A stretch of DNA of 64,000 nucleotides from Mesostigma viride (taxonomy: Eukaryota; Streptophyta; Mesostigmatophyceae; Mesostigmatales; Mesostigmataceae): the NCBI GenBank assembly GCA_009746045.1, contig RPFO01000041.1, forward strand, positions 4,926,420-4,990,419, written 5' to 3'. The notes under the pieces are model-generated. The model was given only the letters and a program-made list of their open reading frames with translations. It did not search any database and was not told the DNA's origin. The position numbers and the translations under genes are program-made. This document shows, piece by piece, positions 25,048 to 35,864 of the stretch. The number at the start of each line of letters is the position of its first letter. Position 1 is the first letter of the stretch.

Positions 25048-27010
25048 ATCGGGGTTCTTTGAACGGAGTTTCTTCTATACGTGAATGCGGGAACAAGAGG
25101 CCGCTAGATGAGCGGCTTATAGGTCGCAGTGTTTACTCGTAGCTGTTTGGCTAGAGCTTTTGTGATTAGTAGATGCAATATAGTGCATGGTTGAAAAATG
25201 AATTAAATAAAATGTGCGTTCCGCGCTTGGGTTGATTATACCCGGGCGGAACGGGGCGTGAGGTGCAGTGCCCCTGAAAAGAACAACCTACGCATTATTT
25301 AATACTAGCCGTGCAGATTCGGGATATTCTACCCCCGGTCTGTACGGTTAGCGTCTTACTAGCATCCACTAAACATAAGGGTTTAATGATGTCAGTTAGC
25401 TAGGGATAAGGGAGGTTTTGCGACTAAAAGCCGCTCTGGCTGGTTTTGTCGGCCTCTTTCTTTGCTCGTTGTCGTTGCGGCGGCAGCCGCAGCTATGGGT
25501 GCTGCGGAGCAAAATCCCAAAAGCACTGGTTGCACTGGCCACTTGGCCAGTGGTGAGACTTCCAGTTGTTAACCGGCCAGGCGTAGTTCCTCGCCCGGTT
25601 AACTAAAAGAAAAGAAAATGATTACCTCCGGTCCGCACCTTTTCCCCAGCTTGGGGTCTTTGGTGGGCCGGATGCCGTGACAGGTGCTCAACTGTCGCTT
25701 GGTCGGCCCAGTGCGCGAGCTGGTGCTCCGTACCTGGGGATGCTTGCACCCCGGGTTGGAGCCGGATGGCTGGCACTGGCGACCCGTGTCTCGGTCCGCG
25801 GCCTGCGGCTTTTTCTTCGGAAATTGCTGCTGGCCAGCAAACTTTGCAATTGCCTTCCGCCGAGGGGGGGTGGTTGGGGCTGGGGACGGCGATGGGAAAA
25901 GCGTCTAAGCTAGAAATTTTTTCCCCACGCATAGAAACCTCGGGGGGGAATGCGGTCTTGGCTGAACGGACTCTCGTTCAGCCAGGTGCCTGGGGCTGTG
26001 GCCTCGGGCATCCGGGCTGGCGGGGCCTGGGCTAGGTCCACGTTTTTTCTCGAAGCACCCCGGGTCTATGGGGAGACGGCCATAGCGGTACCGACTCGGG
26101 GCCCCGAGAGGGGTCATGATAGGCTGGCCGTGCGCAATCGCAGTGCAAATGCGCTGGGCCTTTTTGGGCCTGGCCATGCATCCACAGCCGCCGGGCACAC
26201 GCCTCCCGATGTGGGGGGGCTCCCGTTTTGCGGCAGGGCGGTCACTTGTGACAACGAGCAAGGTGGAGTGCGGCTTCAAGGGAAAGCCAGGGCGGGGGTG
26301 ATTGGGCAACGTACTTCATGAAGGGCCTTGAACGGCGTGCCTCCGGGCATGTCAATTAGTGTCACATGTATGCTTCCACTTATTGTTTTAATGAAGATGC
26401 TGGTTTTTGTGGGAGCTACGTGGGACATGAATCGGGGTTCTTTGAACGGAGTTTCTTCTATACGTGAATGCGGGAACAAGAGGCCGCTGGATGAGCGGCT
26501 TATAGGTCGCAGTGTTTACTCGTAGCTGTTTGGCTAGAGCTTTTGTGATTAGTAGATGCAATATAGTGCATGGTTGAAAAATGAATTAAATAAAATGTGC
26601 GTTCCGCGCTTGGGTTGATTATACCCGGGCGGAACGGGGCGTGAGGTGCAGTGCCCCTGAAAAGAACAACCTACGCATTATTTAATACTAGCCGTGCAGA
26701 TTCGGGATATTCTACCCCCGGTCTGTACGGTTAGCGTCTTACTAGCATCCACTAAACATAAGGGTTTAATGATGTCAGTTAGCTAGGGATAAGGGAGGTT
26801 TTGCGACTAAAAGCCGCTCTGGCTGGTTTTGTCGGCCTCTTTCTTTGCTCCCCACCCACCCACCCTTGTCTTGGTTGCCTCTAGGGCAACGTACTTCATG
26901 AAGGGCCTTGAACGGCGTGCCTCCGGGCATGTCAATTAGTGTCACATGTATGCTTCCACTTATTGTTTTAATGAAGATGCTGGTTTTTGTGGGAGCTACG
27001 TGGGACATGA
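25048..27010 (+). mobile_element. Non-autonomous split-direct-repeat element, family 3, copy 2
   Basis: A1 25048-25467, interior 25468-26303, B1 26304-26430, A2 26431-26850, spacer 26851-26883 with the same CCCACCC tract, B2 26884-27010. Nearly identical to copy 1, with the same orientation. The empty site in Z2 is 44826/44827, again with no target-site duplication. Two copies 459 bp apart in one terminal repeat suggest either a preferred region or recent activity in the same cell line. Confidence 0.88.
26851..26883. promoter_or_regulatory. C-rich tract between A2 and B2, copy 2
   Basis: CCCCACCCACCCACCC again, followed by the small hairpin GTTGCC...GGCAAC that also occurs in copy 1. Confidence 0.55.
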
Positions 27011-27433
27011 ATTAACTTTCTCAATAAATTCCGCATGTGCCGGCTTCATCATCAGACTGTGCAAAGTGTGTGTTGTGAAAGCATTATTCTATAGCAGGGG
27101 AGGCAATAAGGTGGTCATCAGGCACGAGGGACAGTTCCTTGTCCTCGGCTGAGAGCCCTCCTTTCGTTACTCGAAGAGACTACCCGGTAGTCTGCTTCCT
27201 TCTGTTCGAAGCCAAGACGTTGGCTTTAGTGTTTATCAACCATCAGCAGTACAGGGAACGGCCTGGCTGACAGTTTGTAAAGGAAGTGTCTTGAGACAGA
27301 TTTTAAGAAAATAGAACTAGCCAGAATTTGCTGGCTCTTGTCTTTTTCTGGCAGGCTAACCTAGGCTTGTTGGTTCTTGTTTTGCCCATCGGTCAGCTGG
27401 TGCATGCCACTGACGCGAGCGCAGACTCGAGCC

Positions 27434-27466
27434 ATGGCGGATGCAAATAGAGCAGATGCCAACACG
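27434..27466 (+). CDS. First codons of the Ty3-type gag, cut off by the copia-type insertion
   Basis: ATG at 27434 opens MADANRADANT. The frame runs into the target duplication ACACG (27462-27466) and resumes after the second ACACG at 35865 in the correct phase. The leader between Z1 and this ATG (27170-27433) holds no other gene. Confidence 0.72.
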
Positions 27467-28120
27467 ATTTGCGCAGCAACTCGTCAGCAGAGCTTGTGAG
27501 CTCCTGGTCCTTGCCGGCTGGAATGACCCTAGGCTGCTGGCTAGCAACCTTTATCCTCACACCAGGCCTACGACCCTCGATAGGCTCGCCACTCGTCGTG
27601 ACGACCAAGGTTCGTGTGTGAAGACGCTCGTTGCCTCGTTGAGCCTCGAGCTATATGCAACCTCGTTCCATCCTTGTTCCTCGGTCATGAGCAACGCTGG
27701 GCAACGCTACATTGCCAGAGCCTCGTATCGCTGCCTTGCATCCTCGTTGCAGGCAGCATACAGGAATCTCTGGCTATCCTGTGTCTAGGACAGCACAGGA
27801 CCTGCCACAGTCCTGCAAGGACTTACATCCTTGCAGACCTGCTGGCTGGTTACTGGCTTCTACTAGCCACAGTACCGTTGAGCCCTCAGTACACTGTGTC
27901 CCAGTCACGTGAGAGTCCAGGCTAAGCCTGTGCAGGCACGGCCTGCCACGTGTCCTGTCCACTATGCCCTGAGTGTGCACCGCCCTCGCCCACCGGTCGG
28001 CAGTACTTCGGGACTTGATAACTTTCTAGTCCCTTGTCTGTTCTAGGCGGTTGACACGGCGTTGGAAAGGTCTCCTCAACCTGCATCCATCTAGCACATT
28101 GGTGCCCCAATATGCTAACT
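27467..28120 (-). repeat. Copia-type element 3' LTR
   Basis: No difference seen from the 5' LTR at 35206-35859. A purine-rich tract lies just inside it (28121-28140, minus strand). Confidence 0.9.
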
Positions 28121-29055
28121 CCAACCCTTTCTTGTTTTGGAGCTTGGACCAGCCTGAGAACCTATCAGCCACTGTCCCCACAAGCCTTCAGACATCTGAT
28201 CCCTCCCAGAGACCAGACCTGCCTTTTCTTTTGGAACCTGAGGTGCCTCCAAATATTAGCTAGGCCTGCTCATTGGTTCAAAGGTTGCCCTCTGACCCAC
28301 ATGACATCCCAACCCTTTCTTTGGGAACCTGGTGTAGATTAAAGTTAGGTCTTCACTTAGTCAGAGGAGTTTGGATAGAGGAGTCCATGAACGTACTATT
28401 GTGAGTTCCTGGTCATCCAGTTATCACAGGCGCCCGTTCATATGGCGCCCGCCACGGAGCCTCCTTTATCTTTTAAATCCTTCCAAAGACTGAGAGAGCC
28501 CTGACAAATGTTAGCCAACACATGGGGAGCCCATGTCCTCACTGAGTCTCACTCAGGATTCATACATGCCAGGCTGAGGTCAGCTGGGGAATCGAACCCC
28601 ACCCCATATCCTCCAGGTTTGGATCAGCTCCTGGAACTGAGCATCACAAACAACAAGACATGACAATAACAAGATTATGTTTTATTATAAAGGAGTATAA
28701 CCCATAGTGAGGCCCCTGGCAACCACGTCCAACATGGTCACACAACCAGGGATTTTATTAGCATGCAACAGGTTGGTTACAGAGAATATATACAAATGTA
28801 CAGCAACCTGTTAGAGCCAACACTTGGGCTGCCCTTGCAGGGTCCATTCCATGAAGACCCAAGGCCCATTACAAAGTCCTTAAGACTCTTCTGCAGCTCC
28901 ATGACAGAGCCAGGCGAAATTCTCAGCCAGGGGAGTGACTCCACCCTGACCCCTGTCCAGCAGAGTGTGTCTGAACTCTGAAGGACCTGCTGTCAGCCAC
29001 CACGTGGCTGCCCAGCCCACTGGGATGCCTCCCACCTAGAGCAAGGCTGTTTGGT
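28121..29055 (-). other. 3' untranslated region of the copia-type element
   Basis: 935 bp between pol stop and 3' LTR. No gene. A GGTTCGATTCCCC-like string on the minus strand near 28600 lacks the rest of a tRNA. Confidence 0.6.
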
Positions 29056-32000
29056 CTACTCTGGCCCTCCCCCCTTGGAGGCCATGAGCCCACGAAGCAA
29101 AGGGTATTGCAGCTCAGCCTTCTCCTCCAGCTTGGTGAGAGCATCTGCAGGGTTGTCCACGCCAGCCACATGTTCAATGTTAGCTAAGCAAGACATTTCC
29201 TTGAGCAACAAATAATCAAGGTCCCTGCTCCTGGCCAGCTGCCTGTGCACAAACTGCACCATGCCCATGCTGTCAGTTCTTACCAGTGTGTGCATCTGCA
29301 ACCGACAGGAAGCCACTTGACATAGCTGGTAAAATAGCTCCCTCAAGTAAAGAGCAGTATGAAGCCCTTCACAGATTGCCCTGCACTCAGCAATGTCACT
29401 GCTGGGAGTTACCCTGTTCTGCAACCGACTGTACCAGCAGACCAGAGAGGACTGTTCCTGCACCAGGGATATTAATGCTGCTGCACGGCCCCTGACCTCT
29501 GTGACCTTCCTACTATCCATAGAACTGTCCACATAGAGCATCATGTCAAAAGGCCTGTACAAATCCAAAGGACCCAGCATGAGAGGGGGAGACATGCGAA
29601 CAGCCTCTACCACTCTCTCAGCACCCACCTCAACCAGTTGGGAATCGGTCAACCGACTCAGTACCAACAGGTCAGGAGCACAAATGCTGGCCAGCCATGC
29701 CAACATACCTCGTATTGTTGCACATCTGGCCTGGGTGATGGGCTCCTGCAAGGCATCTATGATCTGCTGAGGATAATCCTTACCACCCTCCAGCTGGATG
29801 GACCATGTACCCTGCTGATGGACCAAGGTCGCCTGCATTCCACAAAACACCATGGGCTCATTCTCAACCATGTACTGGATCTTACCCAGTTCAAACCGTT
29901 TCTGGATCCTGGCCAGAGTCAACTCTTGCCAAGTGGGATGGCCCAGGAGATGCAGATCATCACCATGCAGGGAGGCAAACGCTGGCAGCCCCTCATAGCT
30001 ACCCTGAAACAGACAAGGATCAACTGGAGAGACTGAGAGACCACAGACAGACCTGAGGTACTTCTCCAAGCTCTTCCTCCAGATGATGGGACTCGATCTA
30101 AGGCCTTCCACGCCTTTGAGAATCCTCAAATACCTCGTCTTCAGCTCTGCCCTCCACACTGCAGGCACCTTAACAAAGAAAGGGGGTATTGTGCGCCAAG
30201 TATCCTGTGCTTCCTGCTGATCACCCTTAAGAAAAGCCCTCTTGAAATCTACCAACACAGAGCTATAGGGTATCCCCTTCTGCAGAAAAGACAAATAAAT
30301 GCACAACAAAATCCTCCATGTATCATGCAGCATCCCTGGTGTGTAAAGCTCCTCATCTGCTAACTGTCCAGTGCCATGGTACTCAGTCACAACTGGTCTA
30401 ACATGTGGCACCTGCACGCCATCTACCTCCTTGAGCTTGAGGACAAACATCAATCTGAGCAGCTGGTGATCCTCAGGGAGGACATCCACAGGCTCTGCAC
30501 AGTTGGCAACTATCCACTCATGCCCAGAAGCAACAAAGCCAAGAGTCCATGCCTTAGCCATCTTGGGGCTTTGCATCATCTCCACTAGCTTGCGCCAAGG
30601 TACAGGACTCGTTCCTGGGATCTGGTACCTCTGCACACCCAACTCACGTGGGTCAAACGTAGTAGGGAGGATCAGCAGGTCCCCAGCAATGGGCTCCTTT
30701 GTATCAGGACCCTCTGCCTCTAGACCCCTCACAGCCCTTACAGCCACACTAAGACCCTGGGAGTAGCGATATCTCTGCAAGGGAAGGCGGCCCTGCCCTT
30801 CTAATGCTAGCTCCTCAGAGGATATCCTCACCCCTGGTAAGCACAAGAAGTTCTGACCTAGAATGGCAGGCCCCTGATACCCTTCAACCACACTGAACGT
30901 GGTGGGCACCCCCAGGATAGGCACACTCACTTCTCCCAAGATCTTCATGGACACATTCCCAGAGAAATCAGACACAGCTAGGCAGCTAGGGGATGACCAC
31001 TGCAAGCCTGCAGCATCCTCTACCCTTAGAATGGACACCTGTGAGTTGGTATCCACTTCTAGTGCTGGTGCCCCACATGACCCCCATCCCGTGAGCTTAG
31101 ATACCTTGGGATCACGCTTGCTGTTCTGCAGAGCTCGAATGATGTCCGCCATAAGCAGCCCCCTGGACTGTGGTGCAGCCCTGGCCACCTCTGGCCTTGT
31201 GACAGACGTCTCAGCAGACTCCTGCTCACCCTCATCCATCCAGGACAGACCATAATCCAAGCATGGTGGGTTAGCATCTGCTGCCTGGCTCTCATCCTGC
31301 TCATCTCCCTCCAAGGGAGGATCAGGGCCGTCTTCAGGCCAGATTGCAGTTGGCCTTCTCTCCTTGACGTGAGCCCAGGATAGCCTGTACACGTGCTTGG
31401 GATTACTCTCCAAAGCCACCAGACAAGAATGGTTAGCTTCCTCAACATGGGTTACCTGCCCATCTTGCCACTTGCCACGCTTGCCTGGTAATGACGGTTC
31501 CTTCCACATCCTGACCCTCAGTCCCACCTGGGGCCTCAGCATTTTCCAACCCTTGTCCTTACGCCTCAATCTGGAAAACACCCTGTCTGCCTTCTTCAGG
31601 CAGGCTGCCACCACGTCCTGTGATAGCATACCAAACTGCAATGCCAGGGGAGAGACTGCCACACCATCATAGTAATAGGTTACCCTGTGGTTAAGCTGCT
31701 CCTCAATCCCCTTACACCAAGCTGCTTTCTCTAGAGCTGATGCCACAACAGGCACACTCCTAGCTGCTAGCACCACTGTTTTTACTTCACGTATAGATCT
31801 CTCTACAGCTCCCTGCTGCCCATGGCATTCCCTAGGGACCACTACCAACTTACAAGGAAGCTGGTCAGCCAGCTTGATCAAGCAGTCAAACTGCAAGTCA
31901 GCTTGCACCTTGGTGTACACCCCAAAGCCTGGCAACAAAGACTGGAGACCCATCAACAGCTGATGCTCCTGCATTCCAGGAAGAATGGTCAGCAACCTAT

Positions 32001-32643
32001 ATCTGCTAAACCTATCCACCCCCACCAACAGATACATGCCCCTGATGTGTTGGATGTCCACCTGGATATCCCCCCGCTCTCTAGCAGGTTCTCTGGCATG
32101 GGACTGTGGGAGGCGAACAGCATTCTCCTGACAGACACAATTCTGAGCAGCTGCACTGCAGGCCTCTAGCAAAGGCTCCTTGCCAATCTTCCAAGCAAAC
32201 ATCTCTGCCTGCTTAGAGTGACCAAAGATATGGTGTAGAGTGTTTCCAGCCTGAGCATAGCTCAACCCCCTGTCAGCCTGGCTGCACAGAGAGGAACGTG
32301 ACAAAGACTGTGTGCTTGGGATAGCACGACCCACCTGCTGTTCTCTTGCTCCAGGGACCTCCTCCAAGGTAGCTCGGCTCCCAGAGCCAGCCCCGGTTCC
32401 CACAGAAGCTGCAGGTCCTTCCAGTCTGGCGGCTTGACTCCCAGAGTCAACCCCAACAACTGGAGACCCTGCACCTGCCACAGGCACAGGGAATTCCACT
32501 GCTGCAGCAGCGTTATTGCAATCATTGAGTGGAAGCACCTCATCATTCCCAACCCCTTGCTGCTGCACAAGAGGGACACCCCCATTACTATGTACAACTG
32601 TTCGTCCCACTAGGGGTGATTGACTATTTACAGGGGACAACAT
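29056..32643 (-). CDS. Copia-type pol: integrase, protease-like, RT, RNase H
   Basis: A single 1195-codon frame. Integrase first: zinc-finger-like LHHIFGH with a poor Cys pair, then GDIQVDIQHIRG, KVQADLQFD and CHGQQGAVERSIRE for the D, D, E residues (about residues 130-400). Near residue 530 is an aspartic-protease-like segment, LEVDTNSQVSIL (DTNS for DTGS) followed about 75 residues on by AILGQNFL. Then RT: SVLVDFKRAFLKGD, DPCLFQGS, and LHGDDLHLL (GDD where YVDD is usual). Then RNase H: DSSMDSRK, VCWYSRLQNRVTPSSDIAEC, VDNPADALTK. The last blocks are diagnostic of Ty1/copia. Canonical copia order is protease before integrase; here the only convincing protease lies after it. Starts at ATG 32643, in frame with gag after a single TGA. 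Confidence 0.88.
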   Translation of the reverse strand: MLSPVNSQSPLVGRTVVHSNGGVPLVQQQGVGNDEVLPLNDCNNAAAAVEFPVPVAGAGSPVVGVDSGSQAARLEGPAASVGTGAGSGSRATLEEVPGAREQQVGRAIPSTQSLSRSSLCSQADRGLSYAQAGNTLHHIFGHSKQAEMFAWKIGKEPLLEACSAAAQNCVCQENAVRLPQSHAREPARERGDIQVDIQHIRGMYLLVGVDRFSRYRLLTILPGMQEHQLLMGLQSLLPGFGVYTKVQADLQFDCLIKLADQLPCKLVVVPRECHGQQGAVERSIREVKTVVLAARSVPVVASALEKAAWCKGIEEQLNHRVTYYYDGVAVSPLALQFGMLSQDVVAACLKKADRVFSRLRRKDKGWKMLRPQVGLRVRMWKEPSLPGKRGKWQDGQVTHVEEANHSCLVALESNPKHVYRLSWAHVKERRPTAIWPEDGPDPPLEGDEQDESQAADANPPCLDYGLSWMDEGEQESAETSVTRPEVARAAPQSRGLLMADIIRALQNSKRDPKVSKLTGWGSCGAPALEVDTNSQVSILRVEDAAGLQWSSPSCLAVSDFSGNVSMKILGEVSVPILGVPTTFSVVEGYQGPAILGQNFLCLPGVRISSEELALEGQGRLPLQRYRYSQGLSVAVRAVRGLEAEGPDTKEPIAGDLLILPTTFDPRELGVQRYQIPGTSPVPWRKLVEMMQSPKMAKAWTLGFVASGHEWIVANCAEPVDVLPEDHQLLRLMFVLKLKEVDGVQVPHVRPVVTEYHGTGQLADEELYTPGMLHDTWRILLCIYLSFLQKGIPYSSVLVDFKRAFLKGDQQEAQDTWRTIPPFFVKVPAVWRAELKTRYLRILKGVEGLRSSPIIWRKSLEKYLRSVCGLSVSPVDPCLFQGSYEGLPAFASLHGDDLHLLGHPTWQELTLARIQKRFELGKIQYMVENEPMVFCGMQATLVHQQGTWSIQLEGGKDYPQQIIDALQEPITQARCATIRGMLAWLASICAPDLLVLSRLTDSQLVEVGAERVVEAVRMSPPLMLGPLDLYRPFDMMLYVDSSMDSRKVTEVRGRAAALISLVQEQSSLVCWYSRLQNRVTPSSDIAECRAICEGLHTALYLRELFYQLCQVASCRLQMHTLVRTDSMGMVQFVHRQLARSRDLDYLLLKEMSCLANIEHVAGVDNPADALTKLEEKAELQYPLLRGLMASKGGGPE

Positions 32644-32649
32644 CTCAAG

Positions 32650-33622
32650 TCATGGCTTACCCACCTGGCCAGAGCCTGCTCCAGCAGACTTGGCCTGGTC
32701 TGGGCAGTCACGTCGCCAATGACCCGTCCTGCCACATCCAAAGCACTTGTCATCCTTCCCAGCAGCAGCCTTCTTCAGGCCACCCTGGTTCTGGCTGCTC
32801 TGACTGGCCTGGGTGCCCTGGCCCTGGCTCTTGCCTTGCCCTTGGCCACCCTTGTTCTGCTGACCACCCTGGTGACCACCAGCCTGCTGCTGACCCTTGC
32901 CTTTGGATCCCTGCTGCTGGCCCTTGCCACCCTGGTTACCATTCTGCCTGCGCCTGTTAGCCCTCTGACGCCTACTAGGTCTGGTTTCTCCCTGAGCACC
33001 CTGCCCAGGGGCGTCACCATGGACCTGATGAGCGGAGGCTGAAGGGGCACCAGTCACCTGGATTGCCTTGCAAGCAGCATTGTCAGATGGACGGATATTG
33101 AAAATAACCTTTTGCAAGGCTGGCCACGTCCCATCTGTCTGATCAGCAAACATCCTAGCTGCATTTCTCCCATCCACACTCAGCCCCATGCGATCCAGGA
33201 AGTAATCTGCCACTGCTCTATCAGTCAGATTGAAGCCATGCTTGGCCCCCTTCTCCCTGATGCGTGTGAGCCGCTGCAGCTCCTCAGCTATTGTGCCCTT
33301 GATCTCAAAGGTATCATAGCTGAGCTTATAGTGATTAGTGAGGTTGAGTACCTTATCAGAAAACTCCTGACGTAGGCCCTCTAGGAACTGAGACCAAGTC
33401 AGCTTGTCCTTGACAGCCTGCCTAGCCTTGTCCCTCACCCTCACTTGAATCCCTATTAGTCGTGGATGTGTGGAATACCTGCACAAGGTTGACAGTGGGA
33501 TCTACAGAGCATGAAACTAGCTCCATATCCTCCAACCACTTGTCTAGCTCTTCCTGTCCCACAGGAGGCTTGAGAGGCTTCTGGCCATTCATCACAGCCA
33601 CAGCACTCATATGAGGTCTAGT
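32650..33622 (-). CDS. Copia-type gag with CCHC zinc knuckle
   Basis: Starts about MSAVAVMNGQKPLKPP, followed by ELDKWLEDMELV and a capsid-like helical region (LTWSQFLEGLRQEFSDKVLN, YFLDRMGLSVDGRNAARMF). Then a Gln/Gly/Lys-rich linker and the knuckle CFGCGRTGHWRRDC (C-x2-C-x4-H-x4-C), which binds RNA. One frame change near 33440-33480 separates the first 60 residues from the rest. The stop is TGA (32652-32650), and pol follows in the same frame six bases later, so pol may be made by stop-codon readthrough. Between 33623 and 34055 only low-complexity Arg/Gly-rich frames are seen. Confidence 0.75.
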
Positions 33623-34055
33623 CCCAGGCAAAGCACGAGGGTCACTGCCAATGACAGCAGCTCCTACTGGTGCTAATGGCGCAGGAACATAGCTGCAGGA
33701 ACACCAGACGGAGGCACACATGGTCTCTTACCAGGTGCTTGCCGTTCAGCATCATTCTGGCCCTCCCCCGTCAGCACCACGCCGTCGGTTGGCCACCCTG
33801 CACGCTCCTCCCCTTGTGCCACCTCTTTCCTCTTCCGGTTGGACGCCCTCCTGCCATTGACGCCCTCTGCCGTTGGGATTGCCTGTCCCTCTGGCACGAC
33901 GTTGGCGGGGCTCCCGTGTCTGCCCTTGCCTCACCCCCGCCATCCCCCGCTCCGCCCCGCTCCCGCTGCCGCCCCGCGCGTGTTACGAAGCATTATAGAA
34001 TACCACAGAAAACACACGCAGATATGGCCGCTGGAACCCACTCAGGCTCACGCAC

Positions 34056-35182
34056 TTACTCCAGACGAGGCCGCCTCCTGGCTTGCACTCGCCTGCCCCT
34101 CCTCACGGTCTGGACGCTGCTCAACACCCTCAGCAACCGTGTGGCTGCTGCTGCCTCTGCGACAATCTGGAGGTCTGGGTTAAACTCTCCCAGCACGCAG
34201 GTCACAGGTCGCCCGTCTTCCTTGCGTTCGACTGGATGTTGTGTCTCGCCTGGGTTGCGATGCCAAGCAAGATTGCGCAACCACCGCTTACCGCCGCCGA
34301 CAAGCTCGTTCTGCTCGCCTCGGCCGTAACGGTCGTACTCGTGAGTCGCCTCACGAGGGATATGCAGATCAGCTCTCTGCCTTGCCTCGTAGGTCTCGGT
34401 AGTGCCGTCGCCCTCGTTTATCTGCTGGGCTGAGCGCTTGACGGAGCCCTCTGGCTTGTCAGTCCACTCAAAATGGACGTCTTCAGGCGTCTTCTCGACC
34501 CCTGCGACAATCTCCACCTCCGGACCCCACGCAGTGGTGGTTTCCGGCCTCGGTGTATCAAGCCTGGAGTACACTCCGAAAGGCTGCGTGGTAATATAGA
34601 ACCTGTCTGCGTACCCTCTCGACTCTTGCAAAAGGACAGCAACAAGATTCTCAATGGTTTGGGCAAATACCTCCGCCGTGCTCCAAGGATTTACCGTCTC
34701 CCGAGCACGCGCGTTCCGGATGATGTCGGCGTCTGGTACCCCCTCTCCTAGCACTGCTGTCGCCACCCAGTGGTTGAACAGTCTGGTGCTGCCGAGCGCT
34801 GTTGCCACGATCTGGCTAAGCGCCTCCCTGGCTAGGTCGAGACCGGCAAGCGTGATATGGGCGCCCTGATAAGCGACCTCCACACGATTAGCAGTTTCAG
34901 CTAGCGCGTCCGAATGCGCACCAACTCTTCCACCGCCACTCGCCCCGTCTCACCTGGAGAAATCACGACGCGAGCCCGTTGTATAATCGGGTCCGCCGCC
35001 GCTGGCCTGTTGCCTCCCCCACTCACCGCCACCCACCCCTCTTCTGCCAAGTGCCTCGCTACGTAGGCCGCTTGCACGAATGTTGGAGCGTTTGCTTGGT
35101 TACGGTAGGGGAAAAACGCTTGCGCGTCTCTCTGCTCGTTCGCCTCACCAGCACCGTGGCTGCTTGACGATGAACCAGACAT
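34056..35182 (-). CDS. Copia-type element ORF1, function unknown
   Basis: ATG at 35182 (MSGSSSSSHGAGEANEQRD) lies 23 nt inside the 5' LTR, so this is the first ORF of the element. One frame change near 34930 joins two parts; together they give about 375 residues with no motif I recognise. Segments such as GLDLAREALSQIVATALGS and WSTAEVFAQTIENLVAVLLQ look like ordered helical protein, and the C-terminus is Arg-rich (RRGRRVQARRRPRLE). A GTAAGT right at the end (GGA/GTAAGT) could be a splice donor linking it to gag. It could be an extended gag N-terminus, an accessory protein or captured host sequence. Confidence 0.6.
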
Positions 35183-35205
35183 GAAAGCGTGGAAGCAATA
35201 GTACG

Positions 35206-35859
35206 ATTTGCGCAGCAACTCGTCAGCAGAGCTTGTGAGCTCCTGGTCCTTGCCGGCTGGAATGACCCTAGGCTGCTGGCTAGCAACCTTTATCCTCACA
35301 CCAGGCCTACGACCCTCGATAGGCTCGCCACTCGTCGTGACGACCAAGGTTCGTGTGTGAAGACGCTCGTTGCCTCGTTGAGCCTCGAGCTATATGCAAC
35401 CTCGTTCCATCCTTGTTCCTCGGTCATGAGCAACGCTGGGCAACGCTACATTGCCAGAGCCTCGTATCGCTGCCTTGCATCCTCGTTGCAGGCAGCATAC
35501 AGGAATCTCTGGCTATCCTGTGTCTAGGACAGCACAGGACCTGCCACAGTCCTGCAAGGACTTACATCCTTGCAGACCTGCTGGCTGGTTACTGGCTTCT
35601 ACTAGCCACAGTACCGTTGAGCCCTCAGTACACTGTGTCCCAGTCACGTGAGAGTCCAGGCTAAGCCTGTGCAGGCACGGCCTGCCACGTGTCCTGTCCA
35701 CTATGCCCTGAGTGTGCACCGCCCTCGCCCACCGGTCGGCAGTACTTCGGGACTTGATAACTTTCTAGTCCCTTGTCTGTTCTAGGCGGTTGACACGGCG
35801 TTGGAAAGGTCTCCTCAACCTGCATCCATCTAGCACATTGGTGCCCCAATATGCTAACT
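35206..35859 (-). repeat. Copia-type element 5' LTR
   Basis: No difference seen from 27467-28120. The plus strand near its outer end contains TGGTGCCCCAATATGC, which resembles a primer-binding site but lies in the wrong place and orientation. Confidence 0.9.
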
Positions 35860-35864
35860 ACACG

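Larger units (their letters stand above)
22075..27169 (+). repeat. 5' terminal repeat Z1 of the Ty3-type element (interrupted)
   Basis: Equals Z2 (43820-44984) once the two 1.96 kb inserts (22625-24588, 25048-27010) are subtracted. Contains a (TGGAGC)n run at 22336-22376. It ends in CTTTCGTTA and is followed by the leader, not by U. A hairpin GACTACC-C-GGTAGTC follows at about 27178. Confidence 0.85.
27467..35859 (-). mobile_element. Ty1/copia-type LTR retrotransposon
   Basis: Two 654-bp LTRs (27467-28120 and 35206-35859), apparently identical base for base, flanked by the 5-bp duplication ACACG (27462-27466, 35860-35864). On the minus strand: 5' LTR, a leader of only 23 nt, ORF1, gag with CCHC knuckle, pol, a purine tract AAGAAAGGG, 3' LTR. 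Identical LTRs mean a very recent insertion. It sits in codon 11 of the Ty3-type gag. The LTR ends (AGTTAG...GCAAAT on the sense strand) are not the usual TG...CA. The boundary is set by the duplication and by the restored gag frame. Confidence 0.88.

Noticed and set aside
28099-28118. Primer-binding site of a plus-strand LTR element (TGGTGCCCCAATATGC), also at 35838-35857
   Set aside because: The 654-bp repeats are LTRs of a minus-strand element, set by ACACG duplications and the restored Ty3-type gag frame, so this string lies at the outer LTR edge.
28585-28620. tRNA B-box-like string on the minus strand
   Set aside because: No A box at the right distance and no acceptor stem; it lies in the copia-type 3' untranslated region.
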